From positions 13,446-77,445 of the forward strand of contig CAJUTJ010000091.1 in assembly GCA_910589655.1 (NCBI GenBank): a stretch of 64,000 nt of DNA, read 5' to 3'. A program made the position numbers and the translations under genes. The notes under the pieces were generated by a model, which did not search any database, was not told where the DNA came from, and saw nothing but the letters and a program-made list of their open reading frames with translations. Of the stretch, positions 54,047-63,477 are shown piece after piece. Within the stretch, counting starts at the first letter, position 1. The number at the start of each line of letters is the position of its first letter. The DNA is from an uncultured Acetatifactor sp. GTDB lineage: Bacteria > Bacillota > Clostridia > Lachnospirales > Lachnospiraceae.

Positions 54047-54945
54047 TATTCTTCACCTCCGGAAAGGATTGGGGCAGTCCCGCTGTTCCAAAGATACAGC
54101 ATATAAGCATCTTCAATATTCGGCTCGCAGCTTTCTGCATCCGGATAAGGAAGCTCGGCTAAAAAGCGGATATAAGTTTTGTTTCCCTGTGAGTGCATAC
54201 CAATTATGTTGTACTCCTTTTTTAATTTCGGAAGGTCACGCTTATCAACCGTTTTTGAAAAAACCTTTCCATTTGCTGTATCAAGCAAATCTGATACCGT
54301 TCCGCAATACAGAATACTTCCCTCATTCAAAATAGCCAGATTTTCGCAAGTAGCTTCAATATCTCCAACAATATGTGTTGAAAGAATAACAATTCTTTCC
54401 TCTGATACATCACAAAGCAGATTGCGGAAGCGTATTCTTTCCTCTGGGTCAAGTCCGGCGGTAGGTTCGTCAACAATTAGAACTTTAGGGTCATTTAACA
54501 ACGCTTGTGCGATACCAAGTCTGCGTTTCATACCACCAGAGAGGGCTTTGACTTTCTTATTCTTGTGTTCAGTAAGATTAACCTTTTTGAGCAGCAAATC
54601 AATACGTTCTTTGCGTTCCTTAGTACCAATCCCCGAAAGAATGCCTAAATAATCCATAGCTTCAATTATGGTCATCGTAGGATACATTGAAAAATCCTGT
54701 GGCAGGTAACCGACAATCTTTCTGATTTCTTTTGCGTTTTCTATCGGAATTCCACATATGGATATACTTCCGCTCTGTTTTTTAAGCAGTGTGGCAAGTG
54801 TTTTCATCAGTGTTGTTTTTCCTGCTCCGTTTCTTCCTAACAAGCCAAACATCCCCTGTTCGATAGTCAGATTAACATTTGATAATGCCTGCTTTTTCTT
54901 TCCATAAAACTTATTTAACTCTTTGATTTCAATACAATTTTCCAT
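54046..54945 (-). CDS. ABC transporter ATPase
   Basis: A 299-residue ATPase from ATG 54945 (AAAGGAG upstream). Walker A GLLGRNGAGKTTLMKTL, Q-loop GYLPQDFSMYP, signature ALSGGMKRRLGIAQALL, Walker B VLIVDEPTAGLDPEERI and H-loop ILSTHIVGDIE are all intact. The C-terminal extension fits drug/peptide exporter ATPases. It begins an operon separated from the two-component genes by a terminator. Confidence 0.92.
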   Translation of the reverse strand: MENCIEIKELNKFYGKKKQALSNVNLTIEQGMFGLLGRNGAGKTTLMKTLATLLKKQSGSISICGIPIENAKEIRKIVGYLPQDFSMYPTMTIIEAMDYLGILSGIGTKERKERIDLLLKKVNLTEHKNKKVKALSGGMKRRLGIAQALLNDPKVLIVDEPTAGLDPEERIRFRNLLCDVSEERIVILSTHIVGDIEATCENLAILNEGSILYCGTVSDLLDTANGKVFSKTVDKRDLPKLKKEYNIIGMHSQGNKTYIRFLAELPYPDAESCEPNIEDAYMLYLWNSGTAPILSGGEE

Positions 54946-55027
54946 TGTCAGGACTCCTTTCAAAGATGTTTTTCATCTTGTAAGTTCTATCATAAAGGGT
55001 AATTTTCAACTTTTTATCTACAAAATA

Positions 55028-55059
55028 AAAACTTCCTGTCATCTCTGACAAGAAGTTTT
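55028..55059 (-). terminator. terminator of the two-component operon
   Basis: AAAACTTCCTGTCA pairs with TGACAAGAAGTTTT (14 positions, one mismatch) around TCTC. The minus strand then reads TTATTTTG. It lies six bases after the kinase stop and separates it from the ABC genes. Confidence 0.82.
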
Positions 55060-55064
55060 ATACT

Positions 55065-56135
55065 TTATTCCTTAAATGCTGCAACGACCTTTGCACCGTT
55101 ATTATTTGATATTTTAAAATAACCGCCATGTTTTTCACAAAGAATTTTGCATATGTTCAGCCCCATTCCAAAGTGTTCATTATTGGTTTCATTTTCTGCC
55201 TTGTAAAATGGTTTCATTGCATTTGACAAGTCCTTAGAGGTAAAGCCCGCACCGTCATCTGCAATCGTTAATACAAATAAACTGTCCTGTTTATCAATAT
55301 GCACTTCGATTTTAGTATCGGCATACCGCAGAGCATTTGACAGCAGGTTTTCATACACCTGCATTACAACTGAGATATCTATCGTAACATTTGAGGCATT
55401 CGGTATGTTTTGTCGAAACACAAACTCCTTTTTCGTGCAAACCGTCGTTCCCGTAATACGCATTTGTTTCTCAATATCTTTTATGGCAACTAATTCCTTT
55501 TTAATTTCAACATCTTCTAAACGCTGCAGCTCATTCATTGTACCAACATATGCTTCAAGTCTTGTAATGTGCCTACCCATCATTTCGGCTGTAGAAATGA
55601 TTTTTTCTCCAGACATTTGGGGAGCATACTTAACAAGCATTTCGCTTTGCCCTTTTAATACGGTTAAAGGCGTTCTTAAATCGTGGGCAAAAGCAGCATT
55701 TAGGCGTTTTCGTTCTTCAACTTGACGCCACATTTCTAAATTGTTATCCCGTAATGCAATTCGCATCTTTTCAAAAGACAAACAAAGGTCACCCAGTTCA
55801 TTCTTCTCCGGCACTTCCACAGAAAAGTCCAACCGATTATTTGAAATATTTTCAGAAGCTTCCAATAGCACGCCGATTGGTTTTTCTATTTTACGATGAT
55901 AAAATATGATTCCACATGCAACAACGCATAATAATGACCATAGCGTGATAGCTATACTCTGAACTAAATCTGCAATGCTAAGTAAGAGAACATATTCACT
56001 TGCGCCTGAGGAAAGCAGTTTATCGGCTGAGATTCCCAAAATCAAACTTCCCGTTAAGATCAATATTATACATATCAAAAAATATTTTACAAAATCCCAT
56101 TTTAATGATTTCTTTTTTCTTTTTACCGCATCCAT
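55065..56135 (-). CDS. sensor histidine kinase
   Basis: A 356-residue kinase from ATG 56135. Two membrane helices flank a short outer loop (WDFVKYFLICIILILTGSLI and ITLWSLLCVVACGIIFY). HAMP follows, then the dimerisation box NAAFAHDLRTPLTVLKGQSE with the phospho-His. ATPase boxes are NLLSNALRYA, IADDGAGF and HFGMGLNICKILCEKHGG. The start overlaps the regulator gene by 13 bases. The short sensor loop suits sensing within the membrane, often with the neighbouring ABC exporter. Confidence 0.9.
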   Translation of the reverse strand: MDAVKRKKKSLKWDFVKYFLICIILILTGSLILGISADKLLSSGASEYVLLLSIADLVQSIAITLWSLLCVVACGIIFYHRKIEKPIGVLLEASENISNNRLDFSVEVPEKNELGDLCLSFEKMRIALRDNNLEMWRQVEERKRLNAAFAHDLRTPLTVLKGQSEMLVKYAPQMSGEKIISTAEMMGRHITRLEAYVGTMNELQRLEDVEIKKELVAIKDIEKQMRITGTTVCTKKEFVFRQNIPNASNVTIDISVVMQVYENLLSNALRYADTKIEVHIDKQDSLFVLTIADDGAGFTSKDLSNAMKPFYKAENETNNEHFGMGLNICKILCEKHGGYFKISNNNGAKVVAAFKE

Positions 56136-56797
56136 TTGTAGCCTACTCCCCAAACGGTTTCAATATACTGTTTCATTTTCATTTTAGTAAATTTAGAGCG
56201 TATACGTCTGATATGCTCTGCAACAACTGAACTATCTCCATCGCTGTCATAATCCCACACGAGTTCATATATTCTCTCTTTGCTAAAAACTTGTCCTATG
56301 TGTTGGGATAGAAGCTCTATAATATCAAATTCTTTCTTAGCAAAAGGTATTTGCTCACCGTTATAATACACACTTCTTTCGGTATAATCTATTGCTAATT
56401 TATCATCAAAACGGACTTCTGCAGATTCTCTTTGACGGCGTTCACGCCTTAGATGTGCCGCCACCCTTGCACCAAGTTCATCTATAGAAAAAGGTTTTAT
56501 AATATAATCATCTGCTCCGACACCAAATCCTTTGATTTTATCACCGTCCTCAATCCTTGCTGTTAAAAACAGGATAGGACAGGATACAAAATCTCGTATC
56601 CTCATACATACTTCGATTCCGTCAATATCCGGCATATTAATATCCAGCAAAATAATGTCTGGCTTCTTTTCAGCTTTTTGAATTGCTTCCAAACCATTAA
56701 CCGCTGTTATGGTATCATATCCGTTAAATTCAAAATAATCTTTCAACATAGAAACTATATCAGCTTCATCATCGACAATTAAGATTTTATCTCTCAT
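56123..56797 (-). CDS. OmpR-type response regulator
   Basis: A 224-residue regulator from ATG 56797 (GGAGGT upstream). The receiver has ILIVDDEADI, phospho-Asp in IILLDINMPDIDG, and FLTARIEDGDKI with GADDYIIKPFS. The winged-helix domain has FAKKEFDIIELLSQHIGQVF and RIRSKFTKMKMKQYIETVWG. It is the first gene of the kinase operon and probably drives the downstream ABC genes. Confidence 0.93.
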   Translation of the reverse strand: MRDKILIVDDEADIVSMLKDYFEFNGYDTITAVNGLEAIQKAEKKPDIILLDINMPDIDGIEVCMRIRDFVSCPILFLTARIEDGDKIKGFGVGADDYIIKPFSIDELGARVAAHLRRERRQRESAEVRFDDKLAIDYTERSVYYNGEQIPFAKKEFDIIELLSQHIGQVFSKERIYELVWDYDSDGDSSVVAEHIRRIRSKFTKMKMKQYIETVWGVGYKWMR

Positions 56798-56943
56798 AAA
56801 ACGCACCTCCATAAGACAGCATACAGTATAATTATCAACTATTTATCTACTTTTTTATATCTTGCATCAGCAGGTTTATCCGGTATAAGGTAAAATCTAT
56901 TACAGAATGGGAGATGAAGATGATGTATGAAAATTATATCCCG

Positions 56944-57015
56944 GAACGGCCGGCAAAGCTGCGCCGTGTTTCTCTTGGGACGGCCACCACCCATCACAAC
57001 CAATATATTCTTCAT
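56944..57015 (-). pseudogene. N-terminal remnant of NADPH-dependent FMN reductase
   Basis: ATG 57015 follows GGGAGG and opens MKNILVVMGGGRPKRNTAQL, the FMN-binding start of flavodoxin-like reductases. After about 24 codons the match ends and the frame soon closes. A truncated gene start. Confidence 0.55.
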
Positions 57016-57031
57016 CAGGCAATCCTCCCGC

Positions 57032-57454
57032 TTATTTAATAAAAAGGCCATTTTTTGACACATTTTCAAAATCAGCCTCATCAATTTCTATTGCCTCATC
57101 TTCTTCCTCACCCTTTACTGAAAAGTCACCTTTCAGGAACCATTTATAGGCGCGGTCAACAATAATCTTAGTTTCCACTAAATCCAATCCCCCGCCAACC
57201 ACAGCACCTACTCCCGGAAGAAGTTTTCCTAAATTGATAATACCCTTTGTACCGAATTTTGTAATAAACCTGAATCCTACTTTTTGATTTATTTTAGTCA
57301 ATGTTGATTTATGCTTTTTCAAATAATCAGCAGCCATATCCTCGACACTTGGACTGACTTTCGGTATACCATTTAATCATTTTTCATAACAGGAATCCAA
57401 AAGATTCATGATATCTTCCTGTGTTATTACATGTTTTTTCCCCTTAGCCTCCAC
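57032..57454 (-). pseudogene. EcsC-like gene with in-frame TGA
   Basis: From GTG 57454 the frame reads KGKKHVITQEDIMNLLDSCY, EK, TGA (57377-57379), then LNGIPKVSPSVEDMAADYLK. It goes on through GTKGIINLGKLLPGVGAVVG, GGLDLVETKIIVDRAYKWFL and KGDFSV to the stop at 57032. Both sides of the TGA fit EcsC-family proteins. Only one codon breaks the gene; a restart at 57337 would give a shortened protein. Confidence 0.6.
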
Positions 57455-57517
57455 TCTTCAAATTCCTTTCTTCACATCCTATTTTCAGCCATCAAGTATA
57501 CCAGAAAACCGCCAACA

Positions 57518-57811
57518 TTAAAAGCTCAAAATCCTCCTCTCATCATACACGCTCCCTGTGCTTCCTCCATGCCTGATTGCCCGGTCCAGCGCCATAATCG
57601 CCGCCACCGCACCGTCAATCTTCTCCGTAGACTTCTCCTTATCCGGCTAGATGTTCCCCGCCGGGTTCGTCTGCACAAAAATATTGTCCATCATCCACCG
57701 CAGCACCGGATGCCCGCCATTGGCAACATTCCTCTCCAAGACCAGCGCCATCAGCCTCTTCGTAAGCGGCGACATATCCTTGAGCCCCTGCCCGAACGGA
57801 ACCACCGTAAA
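57518..57811 (-). pseudogene. C-terminal remnant of phage terminase large subunit
   Basis: The minus strand reads VVPFGQGLKDMSPLTKRLMA, LVLERNVANGGHPVLRWMMD and NIFVQTNPAGNI, a TAG (57647-57649), then PDKEKSTEKIDGAVAAIMAL and DRAIRHGGSTGSVYDERRIL-SF-stop. This is the nuclease-domain end of a phage terminase. The TAG probably replaced a Lys codon. The N-terminal ATPase part is absent. Confidence 0.75.
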
Positions 57812-58429
57812 CCCATAATGGATCACATCACCCTCCGTAGTCTTCAGAAATCCCTGCTTGTGAGCCGTAATGTCAATAACGCCTTGTGCAGTGTTGTAGG
57901 TAGTGAGAGGACTTATCAAAAGGGTTGGGATTCTTCCCAACAAGCAAAATCTGTCCGGCAAGCCATAGCACTGGCGGGCAGATTTACGGAAATGGGTACC
58001 CATTTCCTAATCTTAAACTCCGATGAATATATAGGCTTTGACATAAAAATCCCCCCTAAATAGCTTTTGGTTATTTACCTTATCCACTTAAGGGGTATTA
58101 TATCATTCAGGTTCTCCACTTAAAAGATCTTAACCTAATTTCCGAAATGTATCCCTCCGGGAATGATATTTATCAGCCCCAGATTTACCAGCTGATTATT
58201 CTTCTCCTCCTCTCTAAAATACGATGGTTCCGCGCACTTTTTTGAAATAAAGTTTGCAAAGGCTAACAGTACCAATGCCACCAGTGACTTCATCGTTACT
58301 GTGAACGAAATGAACAGTAACACTTCATCATGCCTGTAAAGGGCGATTAAAGAAACTTTATTTACTTTGTGCGTGCGCTTATGGTACAATTGAGAAGGTA
58401 AAATCTAAGCTTATAGGAGAAACAAAACA
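57812..58429. other. remnant-rich stretch without supported gene
   Basis: Holds unmatched sequence upstream of the terminase remnant and, at 58135-58389 on the minus strand, an open frame of 84 codons. Its inner part reads MKSLVALVLLAFANFISKKC, then NNQLVNLGLINIIPGGIHFG. One possible membrane helix, no ribosome site and no family match, so it is not called. Confidence 0.35.
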
Positions 58430-58951
58430 ATGTCAAAAGTTTTATTTCTTGATATAGATGGCGTGCTCAATTCCAATTTGGGGAATGACAGTCATCAGAC
58501 AGAAATTAGTGACGGCACATTGATTGATGAAGAAAAAGTCAAACTGTTGGCGCTTTTGATAAGAGAAACAGATTCAGAAATCATTCTTCATTCCGGCTGA
58601 CGATTTTGATTTGACAGCGAATTAAAACCGCTATGTACAGAAGCAAATAGATTGGTGGAGTCATTATCAAAGGAAAATCTATATATCAGCGGGATAACCC
58701 CAGATCTGACCACAGATGAAATCAGAAAAACAAAGAAATTTAGTCTGGTAAAAGCCGACGAAATTCTTTTGTGGTTGAAATTGCATAATAATGTTACGGA
58801 ATGGGTAGTTCTTGATGACCTCGATTTGCACAATGATCAGATCAAACAACATCAGGTGAAAACGGATCAGACAATAGGGCTTACTCTTGAGAATGTAAAA
58901 CAAGCTATAAAAATTCTATCGGCTTCTTGCACAATGCCACCTGCCTTTTAG
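58430..58951 (+). pseudogene. HAD-type (HAD_SAK-like) protein with two in-frame TGA
   Basis: From ATG 58430 (AGGAG upstream) a 173-codon frame is intact except for TGA at codons 57 (58598-58600) and 60 (58607-58609). It opens SKVLFLDIDGVLNSNLGNDS (HAD motif I). At the break it reads IILHSG-stop-RF-stop-FDSELK, where relatives have Trp (SxxWRxWF). It continues TPDLTTDEIRKTKKFSLVKA and WVVLDDLDLHNDQIKQHQV to the stop. Both TGA fall where TGG is expected, while two later Trp codons remain TGG. The family resembles HAD domains found in RNA-repair fusion proteins. Confidence 0.7.
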
Positions 58952-59056
58952 CCTACACACATTTATAAAAGGCATCAAAGTATATTACTTTCATGCCTTT
59001 CCAAATACAATATAATACTACTATTATGTCATTAAATCTGTTTCTTCATTTCTTAC

Positions 59057-59628
59057 TCAAGCAAAGCACTCTACAACATAATATTGCCAGCCATTTGCTG
59101 TGCCTAGAAATCCGCAATAAACTACTATTCTTTCAGACTTATCCACGTTCAGCTTGGAGCGGATCAGCTCCGTCAGCAGCTCCGTCTGCAGGAGCTTGAG
59201 CTGGTCCATGTCATGGGCGCACAGCTCCAGATAGACCGCCGTGTGCAGCAGCGGCTCCCTGTTGCGGTGCATCTGCGCCACGATGGCCGCCACGTGCTGC
59301 AGGTTGCTCTCCGCCAGCACGGTGGCCTGCAGGTCGTTTGTGCTGCCCCGATCCATGCGATTCTTATTTGCCGCGTTACAGATGATCTTCCGTTCCTCTA
59401 CCGGCGTCACATGGCAGGTGTAGATGCACAGGGTCACGCCGTCCTTCTCCCCTAGGCAGGAGAGGATAGCCTGCTCACCGGTCGCCGTGGGGTATTCCCG
59501 CAGCGCCCACACACAGCGGTATGTGTTCCCGCAGATGAAGTGGTCCGTCTCAAACTTGATGACGGAGGGTGCGATCATATCCATGAATTCCTAGATATGC
59601 GCAGCTCCCGGTGTCCCTGCCGGGACAT
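59057..59628 (-). pseudogene. VirB4/TraE-like conjugation ATPase, N-terminal remnant
   Basis: The minus strand reads MSRQGHRELRIS (from 59628), shifts frame by one base, then continues MDMIAPSVIKFETDHFICGN, TYRCVWALREYPTATGEQAI, REPLLHTAVYLELCAHDMDQ and LKLLQTELLTELIRSKLNVD. After that it meets unrelated sequence. This is the N-terminal domain of the VirB4-type ATPase of integrative conjugative elements; the Walker A region is gone. Confidence 0.8.
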
Positions 59629-59872
59629 TTTCTGCTCTTTTCAAATAGGCACCTCCAATCAGATGATGCGAGGAAAGCCTGCCGCCCGGCAGCCCCCTTC
59701 TGGGTTTACTGGCAATCGGGCAGGGGAATTCCCTTCCCCATTGCACGCGCGCCGGGCACCCGTCAGCTCCTGCTGGCATATTTCATTTGGGTGCCCGTGC
59801 GCAAAAAACACCGGACACATCTCTGCATCCGGCGCCCTGCCGTCTCAAAATCTCTTTCTTCTGTTTATGGCC

Positions 59873-60640
59873 TTACTGTAATGCAAGGGACTGGTTCCTC
59901 TCCTGCTGTGGTCCGGAAAGCTCAATGTACCGCTCCATCTGCCTGTCCACAAGCCCTGCCACCAGCTCCGCAAAGGGCTGCAGATCCCCCTCCACCGCAT
60001 AAGCCTCCAATGCCTTGAAATATTCCAGTCTGTCCTCCTTGGCGATGGAAACGGGCGGGAACCCTTCCGCCATGAGCTGGTAGTTCATGATGAGCCTTGA
60101 AGTCCTCCCGTTCCCGTCCGTGAACGGGTGTATCTTCACAAATTCCGCATGGGTCCACACCGCCAGCTCCACCGGGTTCAGTTCCTTCCCCTTCCAGGAC
60201 AGGTCCGCGTAAAAGTCCTTTACCTGCCGGTACATGAGCGCCGGGGACGGCGGCATATGCTGTGCGCCAGAGATATACACCTGCACGTCCCGGTATACCC
60301 CGCCAATCTGGATGTTCTCCATCAGCAGGGCATGGATGTCCTTGACCTTCCCCTCGTCCAGAGGCATCCCCTTCCCGATGCATTCCTTCACATAGCGGAA
60401 CGCCTTGCGGTGGTTGACTGCCTCATAGATCTCCCGCAGCGCCTTCCCCCCGATGGAGATCCCGTCCTCTAAGAGCACCTTTGTCTCGATAAGCGACAGG
60501 GTATTCCCTTCTATAGCTGTGGAATTGTGGGTATATTCTATTTCAAATGCCTGTTCAAAGGTGAACATGGTAAATTCCGGGATGGATTCCCGGCACCGGC
60601 TGTATACTTCCTTTTTCCGGCACAGCTCCCGATAGTCCAC
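59873..60640 (-). CDS. Fic family protein, autoinhibited class II type
   Basis: A 255-residue Fic enzyme that transfers AMP (or a related group) to target proteins. The start is GTG 60640 with AAGGAGG upstream. The core motif HPFTDGNGRTSR is intact, with catalytic His. NSTAIEGNTLSL carries the N-terminal inhibitory motif (S/T)xxxE(G/N), whose Glu blocks ATP. This is the class II arrangement. It lies among conjugative-element remnants and is the only intact gene there, so it may be cargo kept by selection. Targets unknown. Confidence 0.9.
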   Translation of the reverse strand: MDYRELCRKKEVYSRCRESIPEFTMFTFEQAFEIEYTHNSTAIEGNTLSLIETKVLLEDGISIGGKALREIYEAVNHRKAFRYVKECIGKGMPLDEGKVKDIHALLMENIQIGGVYRDVQVYISGAQHMPPSPALMYRQVKDFYADLSWKGKELNPVELAVWTHAEFVKIHPFTDGNGRTSRLIMNYQLMAEGFPPVSIAKEDRLEYFKALEAYAVEGDLQPFAELVAGLVDRQMERYIELSGPQQERNQSLALQ

Positions 60641-60895
60641 AAAAAAGCCCTCCTTCTCTTTCAAAACTTCCTCTTACAGTATGACACATGCGCAGAAAAG
60701 GAAGCGCCCCGAAGGGGCATTTACTTTTCAAACAGTGGCTCTGGTATAATGCAGCGCAAAGCGCTGACAAGACAGCTTTAGCTGGCTTGGATTCTGCATC
60801 AGCAGGATCATTATATCACATTTCCCCGCAATAGTAAGCCGGAATTTCCATTTCCTGTAAAGGAAATTGTTCCCGTGGGGGAATCCGTTCCCTGC

Positions 60896-61180
60896 CTAGT
60901 CCTCCGGCATGATCCACCGCTCCCCGTCAAAGTCCTCGAACCGCTCCGTGGTTACATTCTGCTCATAGTACACCGCAAGGATGCGCTTTAAGCCCCTCCT
61001 TACTGCCTCTGACCTTGTTAATTTCTTTTTTACTGCGGCCTGTGCCTGTATCCTCGTAATCTGTATGCCGCCTGATACTTGCGGATCTTCATCTTCTATC
61101 TGTGTCTCTGGCTCTTCCCCCTGCATACATGGTTGTCCCGCTTTCATATCCTTCAGGATCCATATAATTTCCACCAGCAT
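60896..61180 (-). CDS. hypothetical protein, possibly ICE-derived
   Basis: About 94 residues from ATG 61180 (AGGAGG lies upstream but at long spacing). A short hydrophobic start (LVEIIWILKDM) is followed by an acidic middle (EEPETQIEDEDPQ) and a basic helical end (AVKKKLTRSEAVRRGLKRIL), finishing RWIMPED. No family recognised. Spacing and composition resemble small accessory genes of conjugative elements. The 307 bases beyond its start (61181-61488) hold only a terminator-like hairpin near 61330-61363. Confidence 0.45.
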   Translation of the reverse strand: MLVEIIWILKDMKAGQPCMQGEEPETQIEDEDPQVSGGIQITRIQAQAAVKKKLTRSEAVRRGLKRILAVYYEQNVTTERFEDFDGERWIMPED

Positions 61181-61488
61181 CAAAAATATCCTGCCTCCTC
61201 TCTCAGGACAAAAGCATACCACCTTTACCGAAAAAAGCTATCCTGAATAGTTCACAAATATCCTGTTTCCCAAATGGTTCCTTTGCTATGTCCTCCCGCT
61301 GTTTATCTGCCGTATCCGATTTCTCCAATAAAAAAAGCGCCTGTCTTTTTGACAGAACGCTTTCGGGACTTGCTTACTGCGGCCTTGCAGCATCTGGCAG
61401 GATAAAGCTCTGCCCGCCATCTCCGTTTATTTCCGGTTAACATTTCACTGCCTGTTTTTTTCTTGCATTTTCCTTTTTTGCTTATAGT

Positions 61489-61523
61489 AAAAAGCCCGCA
61501 AACACTGATGTTTACGGGCTTTT
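61489..61523 (-). terminator. terminator of tRNA-Asn
   Basis: AAAGCCCG pairs with CGGGCTTT with further inner AACA/TGTT pairing. The minus strand continues TTTTTACT. It lies about 17 bases past the tRNA 3' end. Confidence 0.82.
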
Positions 61524-61539
61524 GTAGCTGCTGCTACCG

Positions 61540-61611
61540 CTCCCCGAGTAGGGCTCGAACCTACAACAACTCGGTTAACAGCCGAGTGCTCTACCATTGA
61601 GCTATCGAGGA
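61540..61611 (-). tRNA. tRNA-Asn (GTT)
   Basis: Cloverleaf on the minus strand: 7-bp acceptor TCCTCGA/TCGGGGA (one G-T pair), D-arm AGCTCAATGGTAGAGCA, anticodon loop with GTT in CTGTTAACC, T-arm TAGGTTCGAGCCCTA and discriminator G. CCA is not encoded. It lies 5 bases after the uxuA stop on the same strand, so it may be read from the uxuA transcript. Confidence 0.95.
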
Positions 61612-61616
61612 TCATA

Positions 61617-62660
61617 CTATTGTTTTTCGATTGCTTCCCACAATCCGTTCAAATAGGCGGCTCCCAGAGCACGATCATAAAGCCCATAGCCGGGTCTGCC
61701 CGTTTCTCCCCAGATCATTCTGCCATGATCGGGGCGGATATAACCGTCAAAACCATTGTCATACAAGGCTTTCATAATGGCATACATATCTAAGGTTCCG
61801 CAGGATGACAGGTGGGCGCGCTCCTCAAAACCGTTCTCCAATACCGCCACATTTCTCATGTGCACAAAATGGATTCTTCCCATGGCTGCATACTTTGCCG
61901 CCATTTTAGCTACATCATTGTGGCCGGAACAGCCAAGCGAACCGGTACATAATGTAATACCATTGTTTGTCTCATCCACAATTTTCAGGAATCTATCCAG
62001 ATTTTCCTCATTAGTAATAATTCTGGGCAGTCCAAAAATACTCCAGCACGGATCATCTTCATGAATTGCCATATTGACATTACACTTTTTTGCTACAGGG
62101 ATAATTCTTTTCAAGAAATATTCCAAATTCTCCCAAAGTTTTTCTTCTGTCATGGCCTGATATTCCGCCACTACCTGCTTCAACTCTTCCCGGGAATAAC
62201 TGGCATCCCACCCAGGCAGTGTGAGATCACCTTCACTCTGCATAGGATCCACAGCTTCCACCTGTTCCTGATAGTAAGCAAGTGTGGTAGATCCATCCGG
62301 TAGCACATGGGCTGTCTCGGTTCTGGTCCAGTCAAACACAGGCATAAAATTGTAACAAATACATTTCACTCCCGCTTCGGCTGCCCTGCGGATATTTTCA
62401 CAGTAATTCTCTATAAATCCGTCACGTGAAGCCTTTCCCAATTTAATATCCTCATGAACAGGGATACTCTCCACTACCTCAAACCGCAGTCCGGCCGTTT
62501 CAATCTGTCTTTTCAACTCAGCAATGCTCTCCTTGCTCCAAACCTCGCCTGAGGGTACGTCATAGACGGCTGTAACGATGGAGCACATGCCGGGTATCTG
62601 CCGGATGTTTTCCAACGTAACCTTATCTTCTTTTCCGTACCATCTAAATGACAGTTTCAT
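61617..62660 (-). CDS. uxuA: Mannonate dehydratase UxuA
   Basis: Dehydrates D-mannonate to 2-keto-3-deoxygluconate in glucuronate breakdown. 347 residues, TIM barrel. The start at 62660 follows AGGAGG. It opens [20 protein letters not shown] and has [32 protein letters not shown] (His/Asp/Cys near the metal), [21 protein letters not shown] and [13 protein letters not shown]. No other uronate genes are in the window. Confidence 0.95.
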   Translation of the reverse strand: MKLSFRWYGKEDKVTLENIRQIPGMCSIVTAVYDVPSGEVWSKESIAELKRQIETAGLRFEVVESIPVHEDIKLGKASRDGFIENYCENIRRAAEAGVKCICYNFMPVFDWTRTETAHVLPDGSTTLAYYQEQVEAVDPMQSEGDLTLPGWDASYSREELKQVVAEYQAMTEEKLWENLEYFLKRIIPVAKKCNVNMAIHEDDPCWSIFGLPRIITNEENLDRFLKIVDETNNGITLCTGSLGCSGHNDVAKMAAKYAAMGRIHFVHMRNVAVLENGFEERAHLSSCGTLDMYAIMKALYDNGFDGYIRPDHGRMIWGETGRPGYGLYDRALGAAYLNGLWEAIEKQ

Positions 62661-62981
62661 ACTTGTTTGCCTCCTGCCGGATGAATAAGTTTCCGAACTA
62701 TTTTCTTTGAATTGCTTTTTCGGAATCATAATTCCTTATGGAAAAGTATTTTATCCATACTACCTTATACTATACATAAAATATTAAAAAAGTAAGCTTC
62801 AAAAAATTTTTCGGCAAATATATCCCTGTAATATTCCGCGTCATTTATAGCTGATATAATAAAAACAATTTGGAGTAATTGGCCGGATAATTATCTGATT
62901 TCTAAAATCAAAGCCCCAAAAAAAATAATCGAACATATGTCCGATTACCTTTTTGATTATCTTTTGATTACCATGTACAAA

Positions 62982-63005
62982 AAAACCTTGAATACTCAAG
63001 GTTTT
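62982..63005 (-). terminator. terminator of tRNA-Gly
   Basis: AAAACCTTGA-ATAC-TCAAGGTTTT, a perfect 10-bp stem. The minus strand then runs into further T residues. It lies 4 bases past the tRNA. Confidence 0.85.
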
Positions 63006-63009
63006 TCAG

Positions 63010-63080
63010 AGCAGATAACGGGAATCGAACCCGCCTCTCCAGCTTGGGAAGCTAGCATTCTACCGATGAACTATATCTGC
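63010..63080 (-). tRNA. tRNA-Gly (CCC)
   Basis: Cloverleaf on the minus strand: acceptor GCAGATA/TATCTGC, D-arm AGTTCATCGGTAGAAT, anticodon arm CTAGC-TTCCCAA-GCTGG with anticodon CCC, and T-arm GCGGGTTCGATTCCCGT. CCA is not encoded. Confidence 0.95.
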
Positions 63081-63477
63081 ATTACTACTTAACGAATTAT
63101 ATTATAACACAGTAGAAAAATTTTGGCTAGATGTTTTTTTAAATTTTTGCCGGAAAGAATTTCAACACAATTTCGATAAACGAATTGCTCTGCATTCCAT
63201 ACTTCCGTAACCATAAAACAACTCAAATCCGCTCATATTTATCCCAAAACGGCTGCCTTTCGGCGTTGTATCGGATCCCAAGGTTAAAAATCCTCTTGCA
63301 AGTGAACTTGCATCAGATTTTTAACCTTTTGACTTCGATCTCATGACATTGAATAAATTAGTAGTTTGAAAGTTACTTTAAAGCTGAAATTTCGTTAAAT
63401 ATTTATTGTCCATTGATTATGTTCTTAAAGACAGTTCCGGATTTTTATTCCTGTTGGCGAACACATTGAATGAGAAT
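63081..63477. other. intergenic stretch with a two-level hairpin
   Basis: No gene seen. At 63280-63328 AAGGTTAAAAATC pairs perfectly with GATTTTTAACCTT, and inside it TGCAAGT pairs with ACTTGCA. Its role is unclear; it lies after the hypothetical gene at 63478 and could terminate it. Confidence 0.5.

Noticed and set aside
58135..58389. 84-codon open frame in the remnant region
   Set aside because: No ribosome site at a plausible start, no family match, and the surrounding genes are all decayed.
58430..58951. Genome-wide reading of TGA as Trp, or selenocysteine
   Set aside because: metG, nagA and other intact genes end at TGA, Trp is TGG elsewhere in the same frame, and no SECIS-like hairpin or catalytic Cys position fits.
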